Source: Acidobacteriota bacterium (lineage in GTDB: Bacteria > Acidobacteriota > Aminicenantia > Aminicenantales > Aminicenantaceae). From it: a stretch of DNA of 18,841 nucleotides. The stretch is taken from NCBI GenBank assembly GCA_030609975.1, contig JAUWSR010000027.1, forward strand, positions 1 to 18,841, read 5' to 3'. Each line of letters starts with the position of its first letter. The first letter of the stretch is position 1. Below are positions 6,759 to 14,535 of the stretch, piece after piece. Position numbers and translations under genes: made by a program. A model generated the notes under the pieces. The model ran no database searches. It was given only the letters and a program-made list of their open reading frames with translations, and was not told where the DNA came from.

Positions 6759-8639
6759 ATGGAAATAAAGAAGAAACATGTTCTGAAATTTGCTGAAAGA
6801 CCGGGAAGAGTCGCCTTATTGGTCTTTGCCGTGGCGGTCTTCTGGGGACTTGCTCTTGGCGTTGGAAGTCAACAGGAACAGGATATTTCCCAGTGGACAG
6901 CCGAGACCCATGACCGCACCAACTTTCCGCTTATCGGAAAACACCGTACGGTTTCCTGCCGAGAGTGTCACTTGAACCTGGTGTTTGAAGGGACGCCCTT
7001 AGATTGTGAGGCCTGTCATTGGGAACGCCGCCAGGATGACCGCTACCAGCTCAGGCTGGGGTTCCGCTGTGGAGAGTGCCATACTCCACTTTCCTGGAAA
7101 AATGTCGCCCCCAACAAATGGAACCATGAATTCGCCACCGGCTTCCCGCTGAGGGGAGTGCACCGCACCCTCGATTGCGTGGACTGTCACGGTGATTCAG
7201 GTTTTGAATCAGGAAAGATCGGCTGCTTTGACTGTCATTCCGAAGACTACAGTGAGGCTAGAGAACCGGATCATGCGGCCGCCGGCTTTCCCACTCAATG
7301 TCAGATCTGTCATAACAACAGCCGCTGGGAAGGGGCTGCTTTCACCCATGCCGGATTTGTGCTGCAGGGGCAGCATCGGCTGTTGAACTGTTCGGATTGC
7401 CATCGCGAGGGGCAATTTGTGGGTTTGTCGACGGAATGTAGGGCTTGTCATGAACAGGACTACAATAGCGCCAAAGAGCCTGACCACAAGCAGTTGGGCT
7501 CTCCACTTGAATGTGACCTGTGCCACGGGACCGGCAGCCGCAGTTGGGCGAATGCTGAGTTCTCCCATGCAGCGTTCCTTCTCAAGGGGAACCATCGTTT
7601 GGCCTCGTGTTTGCAGTGTCACGGGAGCGGACAATATCAGGGATTGCCTTCCGATTGTGTCAGCTGTCATCGTGAAGATTATGATCGGGCCGATAACCCC
7701 GATCACCAAAAGCTGGGATTTCCCACAGCCTGTGAGAGCTGCCATGGAGATAGAGCCCGGAGCTGGGAGGGGGCAAAGTTCGATCACTCAGCCTTTGTTC
7801 TTAAAGGGCAACACAAACTTGCTGACTGTTCAGACTGCCATTCCAGCGGCCAATTTGCGGGCCTGCCCTCAGAGTGTTTTTCCTGTCATAAAAAGGACTA
7901 CGACGGTGCTGAGGATCCAGATCATGCTGCTTCGGGATTCCCCTTCGAGTGCGAAACTTGTCATGGAACTCGAGCGGATACCTGGGAGGATGCTAAGTTT
8001 TCTCACACTGCTTTTCCCTTAACGGGACAGCATAAGCTGGCCCAGTGTTCCGATTGCCATGCAGGCGGCCAATACACAGGTTTGCCTTCGTCTTGTATCT
8101 CCTGCCATCTGGATGACTACCGTAGCGCCAAGGATCCGGATCACCAAAGCCTGAATTTCTCTACCGAATGCCAGGTATGTCACGGCACCAATGCTCAGAC
8201 TTGGGAGGGGGCTCAGTTCGACCATGCCGCTATTTGGCCTTTGCAGGGGGCTCATACCAGCCTAGACTGTTCCCAATGTCATGTCAGCCCTACCAATCCA
8301 CCGAGAGAGTGCTATGACTGTCATTCTCAGGACTACAATTCAACCTCTGATCCCGACCATCAAGCTGCCGGCTTTCCCACATCCTGTGATTCTTGCCACT
8401 TCCCCTCTCATGTCTTCTGGACCCAGGCTGTGTTCGACCATCAATTCCCCATAACCTCCGGCAAACATTCCATTGCCAGCTGTACGGATTGCCACACCAC
8501 CTCGAATTACAAAGAGTTTTACTGTTTTACCTGCCATGCCCATAACCAGACCAACATGGACAAAAAGCACAAGAATGTTGGAGGATATGTCTACAACAGC
8601 CTGAACTGCTACGCCTGTCATCCTCAGGGCAATGATTGA
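6759..8639 (+). CDS. 24-heme repeat-built c-type cytochrome
   Basis: A 626-residue exported cytochrome. ATG 6759, four bases after the barrel stop, is chosen because it precedes a basic N-terminus (MEIKKKHVLKF) and one hydrophobic segment (about residues 18-36). That segment is either a signal peptide cut near GVGS or a membrane anchor. I count 24 CXXCH motifs and no truncated one. The chain from residue 60 is eight modules of 71-74 residues (the last is 59), each with three CXXCH. The consensus is G-x-H-x4-C-x2-CH ... C-x2-CH-x2-DY-x7-PDH-x3-GFP-x3-C-x2-CHG ... W-x2-A-x-F-x-H-x2-F-x-L. In most modules three non-motif histidines (G-x-H, PDH, F-x-H) accompany the three hemes and could be distal ligands. 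Likely an extracellular or envelope electron-transfer wire; the redox partner is unknown. Confidence 0.88.
   Translation: MEIKKKHVLKFAERPGRVALLVFAVAVFWGLALGVGSQQEQDISQWTAETHDRTNFPLIGKHRTVSCRECHLNLVFEGTPLDCEACHWERRQDDRYQLRLGFRCGECHTPLSWKNVAPNKWNHEFATGFPLRGVHRTLDCVDCHGDSGFESGKIGCFDCHSEDYSEAREPDHAAAGFPTQCQICHNNSRWEGAAFTHAGFVLQGQHRLLNCSDCHREGQFVGLSTECRACHEQDYNSAKEPDHKQLGSPLECDLCHGTGSRSWANAEFSHAAFLLKGNHRLASCLQCHGSGQYQGLPSDCVSCHREDYDRADNPDHQKLGFPTACESCHGDRARSWEGAKFDHSAFVLKGQHKLADCSDCHSSGQFAGLPSECFSCHKKDYDGAEDPDHAASGFPFECETCHGTRADTWEDAKFSHTAFPLTGQHKLAQCSDCHAGGQYTGLPSSCISCHLDDYRSAKDPDHQSLNFSTECQVCHGTNAQTWEGAQFDHAAIWPLQGAHTSLDCSQCHVSPTNPPRECYDCHSQDYNSTSDPDHQAAGFPTSCDSCHFPSHVFWTQAVFDHQFPITSGKHSIASCTDCHTTSNYKEFYCFTCHAHNQTNMDKKHKNVGGYVYNSLNCYACHPQGND
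6936..8636 (+). repeat. Eight tandem three-heme modules within the large cytochrome
   Basis: Module starts by base are 6936, 7155, 7368, 7587, 7806, 8025, 8247 and 8460 (residues 60, 133, 204, 277, 350, 423, 497, 568). Modules 3-6 are most alike, sharing G-x-H, C-x-x-CH, GL, CH-x-x-DY, DPDH/EPDH and W-x-x-A-x-F-x-H at fixed spacing. The first two and last two have diverged, and the last lacks the W-x-x-A-x-F-x-H end. The pattern suggests growth by internal duplication of a triheme unit. Confidence 0.85.
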
Positions 8640-8660
8640 GCTGCCTCGACCATAAATACC

Positions 8661-8689
8661 TTGCAAACATCCTATCCTTGGAATATATC
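8661..8689 (+). promoter_or_regulatory. Possible promoter for the S9 peptidase gene
   Basis: TTGCAA (8661-8666), 17 bases, TATATC (8684-8689) lies in the 116-base gap after the large cytochrome. Other AT-rich hexamers nearby (TTGTAT 8696-8701 with TATTTA 8718-8723) compete, so the exact site is uncertain. No convincing terminator is visible between 8640 and 8755. Confidence 0.25.
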
Positions 8690-8755
8690 ATGGATTTGTA
8701 TACCTTATGATTCAGGGTATTTACTTGGATGAGATATCGACGCGGAGAAAACCAA

Positions 8756-11056
8756 ATGAAATGTAAAAAGTCTTTTGTACCGATCTGTCTTTTTGTGCTG
8801 GTCTTGGGGATGTCCCAAATCCAGGGACAAGCGAATATTTCTCTTACCAAGGAGGATTATCAACGGGCGGAGAGCTTTCTATCCCGCAACCTTTCCCAAA
8901 AGGTCTACAATCTTGAAGTTTCCCCCCATTGGATCAAGGAGGGTCACACTTTTTGGTATCGAGTGAACACAAGGGAGGGGAAGAAATTTCTGTTTGTCGA
9001 TCCCGATAAGAAGTTGAAGCGGGATGCTTTTGACCACGCCAGGTTAGCGCAGCTCCTTTCAGAGAAAACCGGGAAAGATTTCGAAAAAGGTGATCTTCCC
9101 TTTAACTCTATCCAGTTTGTCGACGAGGACAAGATAGAGTTTGAAGCTGAAAAACTCATCTGGAGTTTGGATTTAAAGACCTATGAGCTTACCTCCCGTG
9201 AAAAGGAAGAAGAGAAAGAAAGTGTAGAGAGTAAGTCCCCCGATGGGGAATGGATAGCCTTTGCTCGGGATTACAATCTCTTCATCCGTTCAGCTAAAAA
9301 CGGGAAAGAGACCCAGCTCACCCATAATGGTGAAAAGTATTTTGAGTATGCTTCCCGCTTTGGCTGGGCCGACTTGATGGAGGGTGAGAATGGAGGGCGG
9401 CCGGTCAATTTCTTTGTTCGGTGGTCACCCGATTCCAAAAAGCTTTACACCTCAATTCTGGACCTGCGCAGAGCCCGGAAGATGTATCTGTTGGGCTCTG
9501 TGAAGGAGGGCTATCGTTCCAAGCTCTATTCCTACTATCGGGCCTCCCCTGGGGATACCGATGTCCCATATTACATCCCCATGCTCTTCGACATCGAAAA
9601 TCACAGGGCCGTTAGGATCGATCTCGATCCGGTTCCCCACTTTATCGGGCTGGACATTCGTTGGTTTGAAGATGGCCAGAGACTCTATGCCAGGCAGTAC
9701 GAACGCGGCTACAAAGCCATGACTGTCTATGAAGTTGATGCGGCTTCCGGGAAAGTGAGGACGGTCGCGGGGGATGAAAACACAGCCTATATCGAGATCG
9801 GGATCTCTCGCTATCAGGTCCTGCCAAAAGCCGGTGAAGTTCTGATAACATCGGAGAGGGATGGATGGAATCACCTTTACCTTTTCGATTGGAAGACAGG
9901 GGAACTTATCCAGCAGTTAACTCGAGGGGCCTATGTTGTCTTGAATATCCTGCACGTCGATGAAGACCGAGGAATGGTCTACTTTACCGCTGTGGGTAAA
10001 GAAACCGGAGGGGATCCTTATCTGGTGCATCTTTATCGGGCGGCCTTCGATGGATCGGGCATAAAATCGCTGACCCCCGAGCATGCCTACCATGGTATCT
10101 TTTTGTCACCTGATGACAAATATTTTATCGACAATTATTCTCGAATCGACCTGCCTACCCGATCCGTGTTGCGTAATCTCGAGGATGGCTCTGTGGTGAT
10201 GGCGCTGGAAGAGGCCGATATCGACGACATCCTGGCGATGGGATGGAAATTCCCTGAACCCTTTAATCTAAAGGCCGCGGACGGCGAAACCGATATTTAT
10301 GGCCTGATCTGGAGGCCGACCAACTTCGATCCCTCCCGAAAATATCCGGTGATCGATTTGACCTACACCGGTCCTCAGGCCGTGAACACCCCTAAGACCT
10401 TTCGAAGAGCCTTAATGAGTTCGTGCACATCGCTGGCTGAGCTGCAGTTTATTATGATCGCTGTGGATGGTCGCGGCACAGCACAGCGCTCGAAAAAATT
10501 CCACGATTTCAGCTACAACAATCTTGGGGGGGGCTGTTTAGACCACATTGCGGCCATCAAGCAATTGGCAGAGAAATATTCCTACTTGGATGTCGAAAGA
10601 GTCGGCATCTACGGTGGCTCCGCCGGAGGGTATGATACCGCCCGGGCGCTTCTTGCCTGGCCGGAGTTCTACGATGTCGGGGTTTCTGCCTCAGGTAACC
10701 ATGATCATCGCATGGCCAAGGCTTGGTGGCCCGAACAGTACATGGGATATCCTGTGGGTGATTTTTATGAAGAACAGTCGAATATCACCCAGGCCGGGAA
10801 TTTAATAGGGAAGCTGCTGCTGATCCATGGGGAATTGGATGAGAACGTCAATCCCTCCGCCACCTTTCGTTTGGCCGATGCCCTCATCAAGCAAAACAAG
10901 GATTTCGACATGTTGATCGTTCCTGACAGCCATCATGGTTTTAGAGGGATCTACAGCGATTATGTGACCCGGAAGCGATGGGATTATTTTGTCCAACACC
11001 TGCACGGAGTGGATCCGCCTGAATTCAAGATCGAACCCTCTCCAGAGAGAAGATAA
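8756..11056 (+). CDS. Secreted S9-family (DPP IV-like) serine peptidase
   Basis: The ATG at 8756 is favoured over 8729. GGAG lies eight bases upstream (8744-8747), and the protein then opens with a standard signal peptide (MKCKKSFVPICLFVLVLG..., likely cut after IQG near residue 24). The 766 residues follow the S9 plan. An N-terminal beta-propeller of DPPIV_N type spans about residues 100-480, with SPDGEWIAF and WSPDSKKLY blade motifs. A C-terminal alpha/beta-hydrolase spans about residues 505-760. The catalytic triad is readable: S622 in GGSAGG, D695 in GELDENV, and H727 in DSHHGF. Such enzymes release dipeptides or cleave short peptides, often after proline, in the periplasm or outside the cell. 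Exact specificity cannot be read from the sequence. It is transcribed in the same direction as the cytochromes, but the 116-base gap suggests a separate unit. Confidence 0.9.
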   Translation: MKCKKSFVPICLFVLVLGMSQIQGQANISLTKEDYQRAESFLSRNLSQKVYNLEVSPHWIKEGHTFWYRVNTREGKKFLFVDPDKKLKRDAFDHARLAQLLSEKTGKDFEKGDLPFNSIQFVDEDKIEFEAEKLIWSLDLKTYELTSREKEEEKESVESKSPDGEWIAFARDYNLFIRSAKNGKETQLTHNGEKYFEYASRFGWADLMEGENGGRPVNFFVRWSPDSKKLYTSILDLRRARKMYLLGSVKEGYRSKLYSYYRASPGDTDVPYYIPMLFDIENHRAVRIDLDPVPHFIGLDIRWFEDGQRLYARQYERGYKAMTVYEVDAASGKVRTVAGDENTAYIEIGISRYQVLPKAGEVLITSERDGWNHLYLFDWKTGELIQQLTRGAYVVLNILHVDEDRGMVYFTAVGKETGGDPYLVHLYRAAFDGSGIKSLTPEHAYHGIFLSPDDKYFIDNYSRIDLPTRSVLRNLEDGSVVMALEEADIDDILAMGWKFPEPFNLKAADGETDIYGLIWRPTNFDPSRKYPVIDLTYTGPQAVNTPKTFRRALMSSCTSLAELQFIMIAVDGRGTAQRSKKFHDFSYNNLGGGCLDHIAAIKQLAEKYSYLDVERVGIYGGSAGGYDTARALLAWPEFYDVGVSASGNHDHRMAKAWWPEQYMGYPVGDFYEEQSNITQAGNLIGKLLLIHGELDENVNPSATFRLADALIKQNKDFDMLIVPDSHHGFRGIYSDYVTRKRWDYFVQHLHGVDPPEFKIEPSPERR

Positions 11057-11257
11057 GCCTTCAAGTATACAGAAAGAGAGTGAAATTTAACGGATTTTGC
11101 AAACGGCAGAACAGAAATAAAGGTGATTTAGGATGCAACATGATCCAAGCAGAAATAATTGCAGGGGTTGATGAAATCATCTAAGCATTGGTTTTGCAGT
11201 TCGAAAGAATTAACTCTTCCGGGTTGCTGCGTGCCATTACAATAAGTTCAGGTTTAT

Positions 11258-12835
11258 TTATTCTGTTACTTTTGGGGGGACGTAAGACATCGCCCGTTCG
11301 GCCATGGCGGTGATGGTGAGGGAGGGGTTGATACCCAGATTGGCGGGGATGGCGGAGGCATCGGTGACATACATGTTGTCATAGCCGAAGACACGGTGAT
11401 AGGTGTCGATGACACCGGTATCGGCATCCTTTCCCATAACACAGCCTCCCAGCATATGCGCGCTGATGGGGATATTCAGCAGGGATTCGGTGATGGCATT
11501 TTGAGGAATGCCTCGCATGCGTTTTGCCATCCCTCTGACTGCGTCGTTGGCCTCTGGGATGTAGGTGGGGATCTTGTTCCCATCGGAGTCCGAGCTCAAG
11601 CCCTTGCGGAAAAAAGCCCACCAGCGACGCTTTCTGCAGATCGTGAGGTAGTTGTCTAGAGTCTGCATCACCAGCAGCACGACGGTTTTCCGCCCCCACC
11701 CAAAAGGCCACAATGTCCTCAGGAACCATAAAGGATGTTGCAGGCACATGCCGATGTGCCTTATGGGGCGCGGAATCCTGCCCCCGCCATCCGTGATCAC
11801 TCCCCCCAGGATCCCCATGACATCCGATCCACTGGGGTAGCGCACCAATTGAACGCTGGTGTTGGCATTCACCTGCACACTGGATGTGATGGAGACTCCA
11901 TAGGAGTGTGTGTCTTTATGTCCGATGGCGGTGGTTCCCGCCAAAACTTCGCTGTTGGTTCGAACCCTGTGCCCCAACTGAGGAGAGAGTTTGGGCAAAG
12001 ATCCCATCTCCCTGCAGCGCAGCAGCAGGTCAAGTGTCCCCAAAACTCCGCCGGCCAGCACCACTCCTTTTGCCTCTAGGCTAAGCTTGGGCTTGAGGCC
12101 AATCCCAGTGGACTTTTTATAAATGATGCAATAGCCTTCCGTCGGGAGGGGTTTTACATCTAAAACTTTGTGCTCAGCGATGATCTTTACACCTAGATTT
12201 TCCGCCAGATAAAGATAGTTCTTGTCTAACGAGTTCTTGCCTCCATCCCGACATCCAACCATGCAGTGTCCGGTTTGTGTGCATCCCCGTCGGGGAGGAC
12301 CTTGTCCGCCAAAATAGGGGTCCGGGACTTCCTCTTCAGGATTGCCGAAAAAAACGCCTACTTCGGAGGGTTTGAAATAATCGCTGCGTCCGATCTCCTC
12401 GGCGTAGTCCTTGAGCATATAATCAGTCGGCCAATAGGTCGGATTGGTAGCCACACCCAACATCGCTCTGGCTGTTTTGTAGTGTGGTTTCAGCTCTTCT
12501 TTCCAATTCTGCGCGAGCTGGCTCCATTGAGGGTCGGTAAAAAAATCATCCGGAGGAACAAACAGAGTGTTGGCGTAGACCAGACTGCCTCCCCCCACGC
12601 CGCTTCCGCCCAGCCCGATGACATCGTTCAGGATTTGGATCCGCTGGATGCCGTTGCAGAAGACAGCCGGTGCCCACAGGAATTTCCAAAAGGTCCAATT
12701 GGTCTTGGGGAATTCGCTCGGCTGCCAGCGCTTGCCGCTTTCGATCACACAGACGGAGTATCCCTTTTCAGCCAACCGCAGTGCTGCCACACTGCCCCCG
12801 AATCCGGAACCCACTATGATATAATCGTACGTCAT
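11258..12835 (-). CDS. GMC-family flavoprotein oxidoreductase, bacterial cholesterol-oxidase type
   Basis: A 525-residue FAD enzyme read on the minus strand from the ATG at 12835. The Rossmann motif YIIVGSGFGGSVAALRLAEKG is at residues 5-25. GLGGSGVGGGSLVYAN follows at 74-89 (FAD contacts). The C-terminal GMC domain carries AHMLGG (H460) and VTDASAIPANLGINPS (N503), the likely catalytic His/Asn pair. No signal peptide or Tat motif is seen, so it is probably cytoplasmic. It resembles the ChoD-like group; sterol or 3-hydroxysteroid oxidation is possible, but the true substrate is unknown. A cysteine cluster C185-x5-C191-x3-C195 matches the spacing of the iron-sulfur ligands I recall in FAD-dependent glucose dehydrogenase. 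The gene is convergent with the peptidase and divergent from the nucleotidyltransferase; the ribosome site (AGG) is weak. Confidence 0.87.
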   Translation of the reverse strand: MTYDYIIVGSGFGGSVAALRLAEKGYSVCVIESGKRWQPSEFPKTNWTFWKFLWAPAVFCNGIQRIQILNDVIGLGGSGVGGGSLVYANTLFVPPDDFFTDPQWSQLAQNWKEELKPHYKTARAMLGVATNPTYWPTDYMLKDYAEEIGRSDYFKPSEVGVFFGNPEEEVPDPYFGGQGPPRRGCTQTGHCMVGCRDGGKNSLDKNYLYLAENLGVKIIAEHKVLDVKPLPTEGYCIIYKKSTGIGLKPKLSLEAKGVVLAGGVLGTLDLLLRCREMGSLPKLSPQLGHRVRTNSEVLAGTTAIGHKDTHSYGVSITSSVQVNANTSVQLVRYPSGSDVMGILGGVITDGGGRIPRPIRHIGMCLQHPLWFLRTLWPFGWGRKTVVLLVMQTLDNYLTICRKRRWWAFFRKGLSSDSDGNKIPTYIPEANDAVRGMAKRMRGIPQNAITESLLNIPISAHMLGGCVMGKDADTGVIDTYHRVFGYDNMYVTDASAIPANLGINPSLTITAMAERAMSYVPPKVTE

Positions 12836-13191
12836 TTTTGCCTGGACTATTAATAAAAAATGTCGATATTTGATTGACCAAAAACAAGTTGTGAATAATC
12901 CAGGTTAGTTATTATTATACAAACAGGTTATTATTTAAAGAATTTATTCCTATAGATGGAACACAAGATCCTTTTTACAGGGGTGGGGGTTGGAGGAAGC
13001 ATCCTTAAAACCGGAATTGATGGATAGATGAGTATGTTACATAGAATTTTGGCGTTAAAAATCCGACCGGAGCGAAGCCATCCCCAAATTCTGGTATCAT
13101 CACGGAATTAAGGATGCTTACGTGGTTGGATGGCGGCTTGCAATAATCTCTAGGTGTTGTTAATAATAAGCTGCGGAGAATTTGAATATCC
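12836..13191. other. Divergent intergenic region with dyads and direct repeats
   Basis: 356 bases between two divergent genes with no credible coding frame. The AT-rich left half has a tandem repeat CAGGTTA followed by TTATT at 12901 and 12924, and a minus-strand TATAAT (plus-strand ATTATA 12914-12919) that could serve the GMC gene. The right half holds a large imperfect dyad (12997-13119). Near the nucleotidyltransferase gene, TTGCAA (13138-13143) with AATAAT (13162-13167) at 18 bases is a weak promoter candidate. Confidence 0.5.
12997..13119. repeat. Long imperfect inverted repeat
   Basis: Outer arms AAGCATCCTTA (12997-13007) and TAAGGATGCTT (13109-13119) are perfectly complementary over 11 bases. 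Inner arms AGAATTTTGG (about 13042-13051) and CCAAATTCT (about 13085-13093) pair with one bulge. The centre contains ATCCGACCGGAGCGAAGCC, which has a REP-like look. The whole could fold as one long hairpin, so it may be a MITE/REP-type element or a structured RNA. Only one copy is in the window. Confidence 0.5.
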
Positions 13192-14235
13192 ATGACAAAA
13201 ACGCTTGAATGCAAAAAAATTGACCTCGATGATCTCAAGCTCAAAAAGAACATCAGCAAGCAGCAGATCATATTCTACCTTAAGTCCTGTAAACATTATC
13301 GCTATCCATTTTTCGATCCCACCAACTGCTACCGCAGGGATGGTCTATTCCCAATGCTTGAGGAAACCTTGTTTCAGATCGGAGATAAGATGTCACAGGA
13401 ATATGGGAAGAATTTTTTCTCGATAAATCTCCGTGGAAGTTGGCTGCGCGGAATCCCTATCCGAGGGGATGATGTGGATGTGCTTTTTATCGTCTCTGAT
13501 CTACCCAATGCAGCCAAAGTGGACATCCAGGAGTACACCCGGCGCAGCCTTCAGAGTAAAAATCCTTTGTTCCAGATGTGTGAAGGCAAGATCGAGCTCG
13601 GAATGAAGGTGACTCCCATAGTCTTTCTTGACTTGACGCAGGTCCGGACCATCATGAATTCCTATATGTACGGTCTGGGACGTTTTTTGAAAGGGCAAAC
13701 CGGGGGCGATCGAGATGACTATCAAGATTCCTTTTTTGGATCGAAGATGACCGAAAAAAAGAAACAATTCTTAAAAAGCGGTATCTTGATTCCCTATGTG
13801 GGCTGGGTCTATGGCAGGGACCGAAAAAGAGAAGTTTTTGATGAGATCGAAAGATACCTTCCACTGCCGACCATGCCCACTCGCTTGTATTCAGAGGACG
13901 AGATCAGTGAAACCAAGGAGACTATCCGTCATGCTTTCATTGCCCGCAACCTCATTTATCCCTCTTTGGAGATAAAAAAGTGGGTTGATCTGAAGGAATT
14001 GGAAGTTAACGACTTGAAAAATGAGGCCATGCATCTCTACCGCGCGCTGGAACCGCTGCCTGAGGTGTATTCGCGAGCCGTGATCAATTACATTTATACA
14101 CTCGAGATCGAAGCCCGATTTTTAGGCAAGGTTGTAACACCCGAACGCGTTAAGAAATTTGCCCCTTCCTATGATCAGCTGGTCTATGATATTTTGGAGA
14201 TGGCCTATCTGCGTCTTGCCCAGGCCCCGGCCTAA
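13192..14235 (+). CDS. Nucleotidyltransferase-fold protein of unknown function
   Basis: A 347-residue soluble protein without signal or membrane segment. Residues 78-101 read INLRGSWLRG...DDVDVLFIV. This is the hallmark of the polymerase-beta nucleotidyltransferase superfamily: a GS turn at G82-S83, and a paired carboxylate strand with D94 and D96 as candidate metal ligands (D93 precedes them). The form is closer to archaeal CCA-adding and poly(A)-polymerase-like enzymes than to MNT toxins. A third carboxylate is not obvious: at the expected strand (IELGMKVTPIV, 134-144), lysine stands where the aspartate of a V-D-x-V-P motif would be. The C-terminal part (about 200-345) is helical and charged. 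The ATG at 13192 has GGAG 13 bases upstream, rather far. It is monocistronic between the GMC gene and the pil operon. I do not recognise the family. Confidence 0.7.
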   Translation: MTKTLECKKIDLDDLKLKKNISKQQIIFYLKSCKHYRYPFFDPTNCYRRDGLFPMLEETLFQIGDKMSQEYGKNFFSINLRGSWLRGIPIRGDDVDVLFIVSDLPNAAKVDIQEYTRRSLQSKNPLFQMCEGKIELGMKVTPIVFLDLTQVRTIMNSYMYGLGRFLKGQTGGDRDDYQDSFFGSKMTEKKKQFLKSGILIPYVGWVYGRDRKREVFDEIERYLPLPTMPTRLYSEDEISETKETIRHAFIARNLIYPSLEIKKWVDLKELEVNDLKNEAMHLYRALEPLPEVYSRAVINYIYTLEIEARFLGKVVTPERVKKFAPSYDQLVYDILEMAYLRLAQAPA

Positions 14236-14435
14236 TCCGGGTGAGACAAAATTTGTTCAAATACCATTTGACAAATTTTGGCAGGAGTTGGTCTTCAATG
14301 AACGTATCACCCCTCCCTGCAAATAGTCTAACCCCTAACGGTGAGTTTTTCCTGAGTAAAATCACCTTGGATATCCTCCCTCCTGGTGATTGACCAAAAT
14401 ACCCCTGTTTGCGAACATAGGGGACACCTTAAGCA

Positions 14436-14486
14436 GGATTGGATTGTGCAATGCATATAATCGAAACCAAAGAGAATAATCGAAAC
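14436..14486 (+). promoter_or_regulatory. Candidate pilB promoter and repeated operator
   Basis: A consensus TATAAT (14456-14461) lies about 100 bases before pilB but without a good -35. A GG-N10-GC pair just upstream (14436-37 and 14448-49) is a loose sigma54 -24/-12 match, relevant only because pilus genes often use sigma54. Two exact copies of the 11-base ATAATCGAAAC, 19 bases apart, flank the expected start and could bind a regulator. Confidence 0.3.
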
Positions 14487-14518
14487 AATGATGCGTCACA
14501 GTTAGTGGTGATGAGGTA

Positions 14519-14535
14519 TTGACAAAAAATGTCAA
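14519..14535. promoter_or_regulatory. Perfect palindrome in the pilB leader
   Basis: TTGACA and TGTCAA are exact inverted copies around AAAAA, ending 12 bases before the AAGGA ribosome site of pilB. It may be an operator or a short mRNA hairpin affecting pilB translation. A similar TTTGACAAATTTT occurs at 14268-14280. Confidence 0.4.

Noticed and set aside
7209..7787. A long minus-strand open frame opposite the large cytochrome
   Set aside because: It is an antisense shadow of the repeated heme modules; composition is unnatural and no start context exists.
6936..8636. CRISPR-like periodic repeat
   Set aside because: The periodicity (about 219 bases) is in the protein modules; there are no short identical repeats separated by unique spacers.
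8729..8755. An earlier in-frame ATG for the S9 peptidase
   Set aside because: It lacks a good ribosome site and would place charged residues (MRYRRGENQ) before the signal peptide; the ATG at 8756 has GGAG at good spacing.
11057..11257. Terminator or small RNA between the convergent peptidase and GMC genes
   Set aside because: No stem longer than four or five pairs and no T-run was found in the 201 bases.
12266..12853. A 195-codon plus-strand frame opposite the GMC gene
   Set aside because: The minus strand has unmistakable GMC motifs throughout; this is a shadow frame.
13005..13271. A minus-strand 88-codon open frame
   Set aside because: It overlaps the start of the nucleotidyltransferase gene and runs through a long dyad; it looks like a repeat-derived frame, not a gene.
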